Assembly: GCF_008727925.1 (NCBI RefSeq)
Contig: NZ_VTWT01000007.1
Coordinates: forward strand, 286,417 to 350,416
Direction of reading: 5' to 3'
DNA length: 64,000 nucleotides
Source: Adhaeribacter soli
GTDB lineage: Bacteria; Bacteroidota; Bacteroidia; Cytophagales; Hymenobacteraceae
The notes beneath the pieces were generated by a model. That model made no database searches, had not been told where the DNA came from, and saw only the letters and a program-made list of their open reading frames with translations. Position numbers and translations under genes: made by a program. Positions 43,071 to 51,304 of this stretch are shown here, piece by piece. The number at the start of each line of letters is the position of its first letter. Position 1 is the first letter of the stretch.

Positions 43071-44003
43071 TCAGGAACGAAGTTCAGCCAGTTGGCGGAA
43101 GAGGTCCTTTTCTTTGTCGGTGAGTTTTTCGGGCAGGTGGAGTACGGTTTTTATGTAGAGGTCGCCGTGCTGGCCGGGGTGGTTGTAAACGGGGAAGCCT
43201 TTGCCTTTTAAGCGTAGCATTTTGCCGTTCTGGGTTTCCGGCTGAATTTTTATCCTGATCCGGCCGCTTAAGGTGTCTACAATTTCTTCGCCCCCTAAAG
43301 CAGCTTTGTAAACGCTTACCGGTGCATCAATAAACAGGTCGTTGCCTTTGCGGGTGTAGCGGTGGTCGGGCGTAATGCGAAGGGTGATATACAGGTCGCC
43401 GTTTTCCGCGCCGTTCATGCCCGGGCCGCCGCTACCTTTTAACCGGATTGTCTGGCCATCTTCCACGCCGGGCTTAATGCTGATGCGCAGGTTTTTGCCG
43501 TTCAGGGTTATGGTTTTCTGTACCCCATGAAAAGCTTCCGCCATGCTTAAGTTTAGTTCGGCGGTATAATCCTGACCTTTATGGGCCATGGAGCCACGCC
43601 GGCCACCCCGCGTTCTGCCGCCGCCGCCCATGCCGCCAAAAATTGAACTGAAGAAATCGGAAAAATCGGTGCCGCCAAAATCGCCTTCGAAATGCGTGTA
43701 CCGGCCGCCACCCGGACCCGCCCCGCCGGTGTACTGGCTCCAGTCGAAACCGCCTGGACCACCGCCGGTCTGTTCGTAGCGTTTCCAGTCGGCACCCAGC
43801 TGGTCGTACTTTTTGCGTTTTTCCTCGTCGCTCAGTACTTCATGGGCCTCGCTAACTGCTTTGAATTTCTCCTCTGCTTCCTTGTTGCCGGGGTTTACAT
43901 CGGGGTGGTATTTCCGGGCCAGTTTCTTATACGCTTTCTTGATCTCGTCCTTCGATGCCGTTTTACTTACCCCCAAAGTCTGGTAATAGTCCTTGTATTC
44001 CAC
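43071..44003 (-). CDS. cbpA: DnaJ-like co-chaperone CbpA
   Basis: 310 aa, GTG start at 44003 ('[27 protein letters not shown]'). The J domain (1-70) has the HPD motif in 'KYHPDVNPG'. A Gly/Phe-rich linker follows (about 75-135, '[21 protein letters not shown]'), then the two C-terminal beta domains ('[23 protein letters not shown]', '[17 protein letters not shown]'). There is no zinc finger, as expected of CbpA rather than DnaJ. It stimulates DnaK ATPase under stress, with cbpM encoded next. Confidence 0.93.
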   Translation of the reverse strand: MEYKDYYQTLGVSKTASKDEIKKAYKKLARKYHPDVNPGNKEAEEKFKAVSEAHEVLSDEEKRKKYDQLGADWKRYEQTGGGPGGFDWSQYTGGAGPGGGRYTHFEGDFGGTDFSDFFSSIFGGMGGGGRTRGGRRGSMAHKGQDYTAELNLSMAEAFHGVQKTITLNGKNLRISIKPGVEDGQTIRLKGSGGPGMNGAENGDLYITLRITPDHRYTRKGNDLFIDAPVSVYKAALGGEEIVDTLSGRIRIKIQPETQNGKMLRLKGKGFPVYNHPGQHGDLYIKTVLHLPEKLTDKEKDLFRQLAELRS

Positions 44004-44497
44004 AGGTCAGAAATTTAAGACGTTCGTTTGGGTTTTATACGGGATTGAAAGGAATTGTTGTGATCCTACCCAATAGGTAATTCATGGGAGTTTTTCGCTG
44101 TGGCCCGTCAGCTAAAGCAGACGGCAATGAAAGCTTTCTGAATACGATTTTCAGGATTTTTTTGATTTTCAGGATTGCCGCATGAAGAATTAACCACCCC
44201 CGAACCCCTCCTTGAAAAGGAGGGGAGCTTTGGCCGCTGCTTCATTTGACTTTTGGGGCTTAAAACCTGAAGTACAGAATTGAATTGCCCTTGGCTTCAG
44301 CCAAGGGACCACGGCGGCTGTTGAATGGCTTTAGCCGAAATAAAAAAAGCAAAGTAATCTGGCTAAAGCCAACAGGAAAATCTGCAACTTCCTTAGCTAA
44401 AGCCAGGGCCAATTGAAATCCTGGCAATCCATTCAATCCTGAAAATCGTGTTCAAGACAATAAAACTCCCTCCCCTGAACCAGTTGTTGGGGTGGGG
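44004..44497. repeat. Composite, roughly symmetric repeat block in a 494-nt gap
   Basis: In order: 9-nt tract 44146-44180 (GATTTTCAG units); palindrome element 44196-44232 (CCCCTCCTT 44205-44213 / AAGGAGGGG 44217-44225); palindrome CCCTTGGCT/AGCCAAGGG 44288-44307 and further TGGCTTTAGCC/GGCTAAAGCC words to 44410; 9-nt tract in the opposite sense 44417-44452 (AATCCTGAA units); palindrome element in the opposite sense 44466-44498. No gene visible. Confidence 0.85.
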
Positions 44498-44890
44498 TCA
44501 AACCTTCACCAACTCCACTTCGCTAAAAATGCCCGGGATTTTGCGTTTGCGCTGCACCAAGGCATAATAAGCGCGTCCTTCGCTTTCGTTCCAAAGTACG
44601 TCGTTTATTTCGGCGGGCGTATCCGGCAGGTCGGGGCGGTTCTGCACTTTTACCCAATCGCCGTAGCGCAAAGGTGGTCGGTCTACTTCCGAGAAAAGCT
44701 CAGGCTTTACTTTGTACTGCCGGTCCTGGTAGCGAAGCAAGAGCCAGCCGTTGGCGGTTTCCAGTAGCTCAAATACCTTTCCGGCAGGATGAATATCTTC
44801 GAAATCGCGGCGGTTGGCCGGGTGGATGTAGGTATAACCGTGCTCGGGAAACCAGGGATAAAGTCCGAAACGAAGAGGCTGGCGACGCAT
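44498..44890 (-). CDS. Hypothetical protein with aromatic-rich N-terminus (130 aa)
   Basis: ATG 44890. Cytoplasmic in appearance (no signal or membrane segment). Begins 'MRRQPLRFGLYPWFPEHGYTYIHPANRR', followed by beta-strand-like segments 'GKVFELLETANGWLLLRYQDRQYKV' and 'GDWVKVQNRPDLPDTPAEINDVLW'. The strand pattern suggests a small SH3-like or Tudor-like barrel, but no family is recognised. The 3' end abuts a palindromic repeat, and an 8-nt-period tract begins 5 nt upstream of the start codon. Confidence 0.7.
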   Translation of the reverse strand: MRRQPLRFGLYPWFPEHGYTYIHPANRRDFEDIHPAGKVFELLETANGWLLLRYQDRQYKVKPELFSEVDRPPLRYGDWVKVQNRPDLPDTPAEINDVLWNESEGRAYYALVQRKRKIPGIFSEVELVKV

Positions 44891-44895
44891 GTTTT

Positions 44896-44930
44896 AATTT
44901 GAAAATTTGAAAATTTGCAGGTTTGGAAAT
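44896..44930 (-). repeat. 8-nt-period tract upstream of the 130-aa gene
   Basis: Plus-strand octads AATTTGAA AATTTGAA AATTTGCA GGTTTGGA AATG, 5 nt from the start codon; inverted relative to the tract at 45060-45104. Confidence 0.8.
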
Positions 44931-45059
44931 GGGTTTACGAAGTTGCCTTCAGAAAATGAAAGCTTTTCGGACACCAATTCCATTATAAAGGTATAAACGG
45001 ATTTAATTAATCGGAAACGGCTGTCTTTTATTTTATGGATCAGCCCGTTTTGAGTTTCA

Positions 45060-45104
45060 TTTCCAAATCTCCAAATCTTCAAATTCCCAAATCTTCAAAT
45101 CAAT
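45060..45104. repeat. 8-nt-period tract, inverted partner
   Basis: Octads TTTCCAAA TCTCCAAA TCTTCAAA TTCCCAAA TCTTCAAA. Its reverse complement is the same word type as 44896-44930, so the two bracket a 130-nt interval. This is the only period-7/8 tract not next to a coding end (109 nt to the next ATG). Confidence 0.8.
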
Positions 45105-45213
45105 AAAAAACCCCTACGCCTTTACCCCGTAGAAACAGTACTTTTTTTGCCGCGAACCGTACTGATCTTCAATGGTAAAATTGCGGCACAGCTTCTACCA
45201 ACAACCTAAAACT

Positions 45214-45411
45214 ATGGCTGAAATAAACATCGAACGCAAAAAACGCTCCGGTTGGGGCTGGTTGCTTTTGCTTATTCTGCTGGCACTCATTGGCTGGGCG
45301 GTTTACAAATTCTTCTTCCAGGATACTACTCAGTATGAACAGGATAAAAGCCTGGAGCAGGCGCCGGTAGGCATGCTTTTCGTGCACGAAGAACCCATTT
45401 ACCTGACTTAA
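45214..45411 (+). CDS. Small single-pass membrane protein (65 aa)
   Basis: ATG 45214 ('MAEINIERKKRSGWGWLLLLILLALIGWAVYKFFF'); upstream in-frame sequence is not needed. A short basic cytoplasmic N-terminus is followed by one membrane helix (about residues 14-33) and a polar C-terminal tail with 'VGMLFVHEEPIYLT'. No family recognised. It lies upstream of the PRC-barrel gene on the same strand, with a 166-nt gap. Confidence 0.6.
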   Translation: MAEINIERKKRSGWGWLLLLILLALIGWAVYKFFFQDTTQYEQDKSLEQAPVGMLFVHEEPIYLT

Positions 45412-45514
45412 ATTTTAGCCTGAATTTTCATAACGAGTTATCCGGTTAAAGTCTTTCCGGCTTTAAAATGGTAGGATTTGCCATCCGGAAACTGCCATTG
45501 AGTAATATAAAAAG

Positions 45515-45576
45515 TCGAGCAATCGAGCATTCAACAATCGAACAGTCGAATACCTAACCATCGAAAAATCGAAAAC
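45515..45576 (+). repeat. 8-nt-period tract ending at the PRC-barrel start codon
   Basis: Units TCGAGCAA TCGAGCAT TCAACAA TCGAACAG TCGAATAC CTAACCA TCGAAAAA TCGAAAAC (two are 7 nt), ending 1 nt before the ATG at 45578. Confidence 0.8.
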
Positions 45577-45577
45577 C

Positions 45578-46222
45578 ATGACCACGCATTATACCGACGA
45601 AAATAACTTTAACGGCAACCCGGCATCCACCTTGTCGCCCCTGAAATCGCTTAAAAATTTTAAAGTCGCCAAAGATAACCTTGATGTGCGCGGCTGGGAA
45701 GTGCTGGGCGCCGATGGCCGTAGGTTGGGCGTAGTAGACGACCTGATCGTGGATGAAGCCCTGATGAAAGTCCGGTATCTGGATGTAGATATTGATAACA
45801 GCCTCATCCATAATAACCCCGATCATCATTTGCTCGTGCCCATCGGTTCGGCCCGTCTGCAGGCAGATGGCGACAAAGTGTACGTAAACCACCTTGACCA
45901 GATGACCCTGCCGCGCTACCCGCTTTACGGCGGCGGAGCCGTAGCGCCGGAATACGAACGACTTTTACGCGAAACCATGATCAATCCGGACCGGACGCCG
46001 GTGGCCGCCGAGCAATCCAAAACCCCGATCCAGTCAGAATTCTATAACCACGAATACTTCGATGAACAGAAATTTTACAACCGGCCGGGTAGCGGCGTAA
46101 CCAATCCAAATCCGGTGCACCACGATCTCGATACCATTGAAAGATTAATAAGAATGCGGGAAAACGGCAGCCTGACCGAAGAGGAATTTCAGATATTGAA
46201 ACGCCGGGCAATAGGCATGTAG
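45578..46222 (+). CDS. PRC-barrel protein with C-terminal SHOCT-like segment
   Basis: 214 aa. The PRC-barrel domain (about residues 25-110) shows 'DVRGWEVLGADGRRLGVVDDLIVDE' and 'RYLDVDID...HHLLVPIG', as in ribosome-maturation and photosynthetic reaction-centre H proteins, and in many bacterial stress proteins. The last ~30 residues ('IERLIRMRENGSLTEEEFQILKRRAIG') match the short SHOCT oligomerisation motif. It is probably a cytoplasmic or membrane-associated stress protein; the specific partner is unknown. A perfect 18-bp terminator follows. Confidence 0.85.
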   Translation: MTTHYTDENNFNGNPASTLSPLKSLKNFKVAKDNLDVRGWEVLGADGRRLGVVDDLIVDEALMKVRYLDVDIDNSLIHNNPDHHLLVPIGSARLQADGDKVYVNHLDQMTLPRYPLYGGGAVAPEYERLLRETMINPDRTPVAAEQSKTPIQSEFYNHEYFDEQKFYNRPGSGVTNPNPVHHDLDTIERLIRMRENGSLTEEEFQILKRRAIGM

Positions 46223-46243
46223 TGTTGCCGGTTTTTGAGACTG

Positions 46244-46284
46244 AAACCATACTATTCTGAAGCATTTTCAGAATAGTATGGTTT
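46244..46284 (+). terminator. Hairpin terminator after the PRC-barrel gene
   Basis: A perfect 18-bp stem (46244-46261 with 46267-46284; outer end AAACCATACTATTC) and a 5-nt loop, followed by T. Confidence 0.9.
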
Positions 46285-46329
46285 TTATTTTGTTGTTAAT
46301 CAGCTTTATTCGTGAATGCGAATATGTAT

Positions 46330-46360
46330 TTTAATCTAATATAGGTAATTAGTATCTTTG
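46330..46360 (+). promoter_or_regulatory. Bacteroidota-type promoter of sucA
   Basis: TTTA (46330-46333), exactly 19 nt, TATCTTTG (46353-46360): one mismatch to TTTG-N19-TAnnTTTG. The ATG follows 29 nt after the -7 box. Confidence 0.8.
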
Positions 46361-46389
46361 CCCTTAATCACTTACCAATTCAACTCCGC

Positions 46390-49143
46390 ATGGATCAATA
46401 TTCATATATCGCCAATGCGCACGGAGCCTACATCGATGAGTTGTACAAAACTTATCAGCAGGACCCGGAAGCCGTAGATTTCGGCTGGCGCAAATTCTTC
46501 GAAGGTTTTGAGTTTTCTCAAAACTACCCGGCCGAAAACGGCCAGGAAACTGCTGTCGCGGCCAAGCCGTCTGCTGCTGCCGGGGCTCCGACCGTTTCCG
46601 ATAAAGAAGTAAAGGTCTTTCAGCTGATCCATGCGTACCGTACCCGCGGCCATTTGCGCTCTAAAACCAACCCGGTTCGTCCGCGCAAAGACCGCCATGC
46701 CATGCTCGATCTGCAGGATTTCGGCCTTTCCGAGGCCGATCTGAACACCACGTTCCAGTCAGGCAGCCTGATCGGGATCGGCGCGGCACCGCTCAAAGAC
46801 ATTGTCGCGGCGTTGCAGAAGATCTATGAGCGCACCATCGGTTTCGAGTACATGTACATCCGCGACCCGAAAGTGCTAAGCTGGCTGCAGGAAAAAATCG
46901 AGAAAGATTCCCTGAACTTCAACCCGGGTATCGAATACAAAAAGCGCATTCTTTCCAAACTGAACGAAGCCGTAGTATTTGAGAACTTCCTTCATACCAA
47001 ATTCTTAGGCCAGAAACGCTTCTCATTAGAAGGTGGCGAAACGACCATTCCGGCCCTGGATGCGATCATCGAAAAGGGCGCCGACTTGGGCGTTAAGGAA
47101 GTGGTAATTGGCATGGCGCACCGCGGCCGCTTGAACGTGTTGGCCAACACCATGGGCAAAACCTATGAGCAGATCTTCTCCGAATTTGAAGGCACTGCCG
47201 TTCCGGACCTGACCATGGGCGATGGTGACGTGAAGTACCACATGGGCTTCAGCTCGGAAATTGAAACCACATCCGGCAATAAAGTTAATCTGAAACTGGC
47301 TCCGAACCCATCGCACTTAGAGGCGGTGAACCCGGTGGTAGAAGGTTTTGTGCGTGCAAAACTCGATACCATGTACGGTAAAGATTACAATAAAATTCTG
47401 CCGATCCTGATCCACGGCGATGCCGCTGTTGCTGGTCAGGGTATTGGCTACGAAGTTACGCAGATGAGCCAGTTGGAGGGTTACAAAACCGGCGGAACGC
47501 TGCATTTTGTAATTAACAACCAGGTTGGTTTCACCACCGATTTCGAAGATGCCCGTTCATCTATTTATTCTACCGATTTAGCGAAAATAATCGATGCGCC
47601 GGTGCTGCACGTAAACGGCGACGATCCGGAAGCGGTGGTTTTTGCTGTTCGTTTGGCAACTGAGTACCGCCAGATGTTCCACGCCGATATCTTCGTGGAT
47701 ATGGTGTGCTACCGCCGTCATGGCCATAACGAAGCCGATGAGCCGAAATTCACCCAGCCTTCGCTTTACAACCTGATTTCCCGCCACAAAAACCCGCGCG
47801 AAGTTTACAACGAGATCTTGATCAGCCGCGGCGAGATCGATGCGAAACTGGCCCAGGAAATGGACAAACAGTTCCGCGACATGCTGCAGGCCCGTCTGGA
47901 TATGGTAAAGCAAAAGCCGCTGCCATACAACTACCAGAGCATGGAAAAAGAGTGGCAGGAATTGCGCCGCTCCAAACCGGAAGACTTCGAGAAATCCCCT
48001 GAAACCGGAATTTCCCAAGAGGTAATTGAAAAAGTGGGTAAAGCGTTAACGGTAGTTCCGGAAGGCTATAAACCGCTGAAGCAAATCGAGAAATTGCTGA
48101 AAGAGCGGCAGGATATGTTCTTCGGCAGCAAAGTATTGAACTGGGCAGCCGCTGAATTACTGGCTTACGGTTCTATTTTGCTGGAAAACAAAATTGTACG
48201 CTTAAGCGGTCAGGATGTGCAGCGCGGAACGTTCTCGCACCGCCACGCCGTATTGCACGACGTTAACACCAGCGAGCCATACAACAGTTTAGACCACATA
48301 GCCGAAAAACAAGCCAGCCTTGAGATCTACAATTCCCTGCTTTCTGAGTACGGCGTGTTAGGCTTCGAATTTGGTTACGCTATGGCCAACCCGAATGCCC
48401 TGGTTATCTGGGAAGCTCAGTTCGGCGACTTCGCCAACGGCGCCCAGGTAATGATCGACCAGTTCGTGACTTCTACCGAATCGAAGTGGCAGCGCATGAA
48501 CGGCGTAGTAATGCTGTTACCGCACGGCTACGAAGGTCAGGGCCCGGAGCACTCCAACGCCCGCCCGGAACGCTTCCTGCAACTGGCTGCTGAATACAAC
48601 ATTTTCGTAACCAACATCACCACGCCGGCCAACTTCTTCCACATGCTGCGCCGCCAGTTGGCTCTGCCATTCCGCAAGCCATGCGTGGTTATGTCGCCGA
48701 AGTCGTTGTTGCGCCATCCACTGGTTTCTTCCCCAATCGAAGAATTTACCAAAGGTGGTTTCCGCGAAGTGATCGGCGATGATTATGCTACGGCCAAATC
48801 GGTAAAAACCGTACTGCTTTGCACCGGGAAAGTGTATTTCGACCTGCTGGAAGAGCAACAGAAAAACAAGCGCAAAGACGTAGCTATTATTCGCATGGAG
48901 CAGCTGCATCCGTTCCCGAAAACCCAATTAGCCGCCGAACTGAAGAAGTACAAAGGTGCCAAAGTTTACTGGGTACAGGAAGAGCCGCAAAACATGGGCG
49001 CCTGGATGTACATCCTGAACGCCATGCGCGCGGAAGTAGCAGACGTAATTTCCCGTAAACCAAGTTCTTCCCCAGCCACCGGCTACAATAAAGTGCACCA
49101 GAAAGAGCAGCGGGAAATTGTAGAACGGGCGTTTAGTTTGTAA
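46390..49143 (+). CDS. sucA: 2-oxoglutarate dehydrogenase E1
   Basis: 917 aa TCA-cycle enzyme; decarboxylates 2-oxoglutarate with thiamine diphosphate and passes succinyl to E2. The N-terminal E2-contact segment ('AYIDELYKTYQQDPEAVDFGWRKFF') is present, followed by 'MAHRGRLNVLANT', the ThDP motif 'HGDAAVAGQGIGYE' to 'INNQVGFTT', 'YRRHGHNEADEP' and the C-terminal transketolase part ('FSHRHAVLHD', 'WEAQFGDFANGAQ', 'HGYEGQGPEHSNARPERFLQL'). Length is normal for the family. sucB and lpd follow on the same strand, making the complex complete, although repeats lie in both gaps. Confidence 0.98.
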   Translation: MDQYSYIANAHGAYIDELYKTYQQDPEAVDFGWRKFFEGFEFSQNYPAENGQETAVAAKPSAAAGAPTVSDKEVKVFQLIHAYRTRGHLRSKTNPVRPRKDRHAMLDLQDFGLSEADLNTTFQSGSLIGIGAAPLKDIVAALQKIYERTIGFEYMYIRDPKVLSWLQEKIEKDSLNFNPGIEYKKRILSKLNEAVVFENFLHTKFLGQKRFSLEGGETTIPALDAIIEKGADLGVKEVVIGMAHRGRLNVLANTMGKTYEQIFSEFEGTAVPDLTMGDGDVKYHMGFSSEIETTSGNKVNLKLAPNPSHLEAVNPVVEGFVRAKLDTMYGKDYNKILPILIHGDAAVAGQGIGYEVTQMSQLEGYKTGGTLHFVINNQVGFTTDFEDARSSIYSTDLAKIIDAPVLHVNGDDPEAVVFAVRLATEYRQMFHADIFVDMVCYRRHGHNEADEPKFTQPSLYNLISRHKNPREVYNEILISRGEIDAKLAQEMDKQFRDMLQARLDMVKQKPLPYNYQSMEKEWQELRRSKPEDFEKSPETGISQEVIEKVGKALTVVPEGYKPLKQIEKLLKERQDMFFGSKVLNWAAAELLAYGSILLENKIVRLSGQDVQRGTFSHRHAVLHDVNTSEPYNSLDHIAEKQASLEIYNSLLSEYGVLGFEFGYAMANPNALVIWEAQFGDFANGAQVMIDQFVTSTESKWQRMNGVVMLLPHGYEGQGPEHSNARPERFLQLAAEYNIFVTNITTPANFFHMLRRQLALPFRKPCVVMSPKSLLRHPLVSSPIEEFTKGGFREVIGDDYATAKSVKTVLLCTGKVYFDLLEEQQKNKRKDVAIIRMEQLHPFPKTQLAAELKKYKGAKVYWVQEEPQNMGAWMYILNAMRAEVADVISRKPSSSPATGYNKVHQKEQREIVERAFSL

Positions 49144-49193
49144 TATAATGATTTAGGGACGCAATATCGTTGACACAATAATGTAGCAATAAT

Positions 49194-49222
49194 GTAGAGA
49201 CGCCCTATTAGGGCGTCTCTAC
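49194..49222. repeat. GTAGAGACG palindrome between sucA and sucB
   Basis: GTAGAGACGCCCTA (49194-49207), one central T, and the exact complement (49209-49222). It is the same outer word as the palindromes at 21.6-21.8 kb with a different core. It lies in the 148-nt gap between sucA and sucB and could form an mRNA hairpin. Confidence 0.85.
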
Positions 49223-49291
49223 CGCGCAAACGACCAGTCAAACGAAAACAGGCCCGAAATAAAAAAAAGAATTAATTCTAAAGCAAAAGAA

Positions 49292-50905
49292 ATGTCATTA
49301 GAAGTAAAAGTACCGGTTGTCGGCGAATCGATTTCCGAAGTAACCATAGCCAAATGGCTTAAAAAAGATGGCGATACCGTAGCCATGGATGAAATCATTT
49401 GCGAACTGGAATCAGATAAAGCAACGTTTGAATTACCAGCCGAAGCTGCCGGTGTTTTAAGGATAGTAGCGCAGGAAGGCGACACCGTAGAAATTGGCGG
49501 TGTACTGTGCACCATTGAACAGACCGGCGTTTCCGGAACCGTTACCCCAAGCCCGTTAGCAACCGACGCAAAATCGGAACCAGCTGCCGGTCAGGCACCT
49601 CAGTTTACAGCGCCGGCTGCTGCTCCGGCACCGGCTGCTGCTCCGGCACCGGCTGCAGCTGGCGGCACACTGGATATTAAAATCCCAACTGTAGGCGAGT
49701 CGATCACCGAAGTAACCATCTCCAAATGGCTGAAGAACGACGGTGACCAGGTAGCGATGGATGAAGTTTTATGCGAACTGGAATCCGATAAAGCAACCTT
49801 TGAACTGCCTGCCGAAGCGGCCGGAATATTGAGAATCGTAGCTGCTGAAGGTTCTACCATTGAGATTGGCGCGGTAATCTGCCGCATCGAAACTTCCGGC
49901 GCTCAGGCCGGCGCTGCCGCGCCACAGGCTGCTGCTCCGGCTCCGGCGGCTCAGCCAATGCAGGCTGCTGCCACTTCCGGTGCACAAACCTATGCTTCCG
50001 GCACGCCTTCGCCGGCAGCAGGCAAAATCCTTTCAGAAAAAGGCATCAACCCGGCCGATGTACAAGGCTCCGGCCGCGACGGCAGAATTACAAAGGAAGA
50101 CGCCATGGGCGCGCAAGCCAAACCAGCGCAAGCTGCTCCGGCTGCAAAACCTGCTGCAACTTCAGCTCCTGCCGCTGCATCAACTGCTGCTCCGGTAGCT
50201 GGTTCGAGAAATCAGCGCCGTGAAAAAATGACCAGCCTGCGGAAAACCGTAGCGCGTCGTTTGGTGCAGGTGAAAAACGAAACGGCCATGCTTACTACTT
50301 TCAACGAAGTAGACATGAAGCCGATCATGGATATCCGGAACAAATACAAAGATAAGTTCAAAGAAAAGCACGAAGTAGGTTTAGGCTTCATGTCGTTCTT
50401 CACCAAGGCTTGTACCGTAGCCTTGCAGGAGTGGCCGGCCGTAAACGCGATGATCGACAACGGCGAGATCGTATTCAACGATTTCTGTGACGTTTCTATA
50501 GCTGTTTCTTCGCCGAAAGGCTTAGTGGTTCCGGTTATCCGCAACGCCGAGCAGCTGAGCTTAGACGGTATCGAGAAAGAAGTTATTCGTTTAGCCAAGA
50601 AAGCCCGCGACGGTAAATTAAGCATCGACGAAATGACCGGCGGTACCTTCACCATCACCAACGGTGGTATCTTCGGTTCCATGATGTCTACGCCAATTAT
50701 CAACGCGCCGCAATCAGCTATCTTAGGTATGCACAACATCGTGCAGCGCCCGGTTGCCATCAATGGACAAGTTGAAATCCGCCCGATGATGTATTTAGCC
50801 CTTTCTTACGACCATAGAATAATTGACGGCCGCGAGTCCGTGAGCTTCCTGGTACGCGTGAAGGAGCTGCTTGAAGATCCGATGCGCTTATTATTAGGCG
50901 TTTAA
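49292..50905 (+). CDS. sucB: Dihydrolipoamide succinyltransferase (E2) with two lipoyl domains
   Basis: 537 aa. Two nearly identical lipoyl domains (about residues 2-76 and 127-201), each with the lipoyl-Lys in '[17 protein letters not shown]'; Ala/Pro-rich flexible linkers; a peripheral subunit-binding domain ('[18 protein letters not shown]', about 240-275); then the acyltransferase core (about 305-537) with '[16 protein letters not shown]' carrying the catalytic His and Asp. It transfers succinyl from E1 to CoA. Most SucB proteins have a single lipoyl domain, so this one appears to have gained a second by tandem duplication. Confidence 0.96.
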   Translation: MSLEVKVPVVGESISEVTIAKWLKKDGDTVAMDEIICELESDKATFELPAEAAGVLRIVAQEGDTVEIGGVLCTIEQTGVSGTVTPSPLATDAKSEPAAGQAPQFTAPAAAPAPAAAPAPAAAGGTLDIKIPTVGESITEVTISKWLKNDGDQVAMDEVLCELESDKATFELPAEAAGILRIVAAEGSTIEIGAVICRIETSGAQAGAAAPQAAAPAPAAQPMQAAATSGAQTYASGTPSPAAGKILSEKGINPADVQGSGRDGRITKEDAMGAQAKPAQAAPAAKPAATSAPAAASTAAPVAGSRNQRREKMTSLRKTVARRLVQVKNETAMLTTFNEVDMKPIMDIRNKYKDKFKEKHEVGLGFMSFFTKACTVALQEWPAVNAMIDNGEIVFNDFCDVSIAVSSPKGLVVPVIRNAEQLSLDGIEKEVIRLAKKARDGKLSIDEMTGGTFTITNGGIFGSMMSTPIINAPQSAILGMHNIVQRPVAINGQVEIRPMMYLALSYDHRIIDGRESVSFLVRVKELLEDPMRLLLGV

Positions 50906-50918
50906 TTTGAAATGATAG

Positions 50919-50963
50919 AAGAGGAGGGAAGAAGGTTTGGCTGAATTTCCTCCTCTTGTTTTT
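50919..50963 (+). terminator. Candidate terminator after sucB
   Basis: AAGAGGAGG (50919-50927) pairs with CCTCCTCTT (50949-50957) and is followed by GTTTTT; the loop is long (21 nt). Confidence 0.55.
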
Positions 50964-50980
50964 CGATCTGAAATGCGCGG

Positions 50981-51260
50981 ACCCACCCCTAACCCCTCCG
51001 AGGAGGGGAATTGGGAATTTGTAGTCGCAAGATTGAATTATTTGAAATAATGCTTTCCAATAAAATATTTGTCATGTTGAGCGATAGCGAAACAACTTGT
51101 AGGCTTTTAGCAGAAGCTTTTCTACGGCGAGCCAACAAGGTCCTTCACTAGCGTTCAGGATGACAGGTGTATATGTTGCGAAAGCTTAATGTGGACCCAC
51201 TTCCGAAGAAAATACATTATCTGATAATTCCCCTCCTCGGAGGGGTTAGGGGTGGGTTAA
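50981..51260. repeat. Inverted GGAGGGG doublet enclosing another repeat family, between sucB and lpd
   Basis: 50981-51012 (CCCCTCC/GGAGGGG at 50993-51008, preceded by ACCCACCCCTAA) and 51228-51259 (CCCCTCC/GGAGGGG at 51230-51245, followed by TTAGGGGTGGGTT) are inverted copies. Between them 51072-51165 holds a 'CATGTTGAGCGATAGCGAAA' to 'CGTTCAGGATGACA' repeat similar to the one near 16.9-17.1 kb. The 399-nt gap contains no gene. Confidence 0.9.
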
Positions 51261-51304
51261 AAGTATTACGAAAAACCGGAGGCAACTCCCTAATGAAATA
51301 AGCA

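Noticed and set aside
49615..49672. Assembly duplication as the cause of the two lipoyl domains
   Set aside because: The two domains differ at many codons including synonymous sites, and the linker repeats are short, so a collapsed or duplicated assembly is unlikely.
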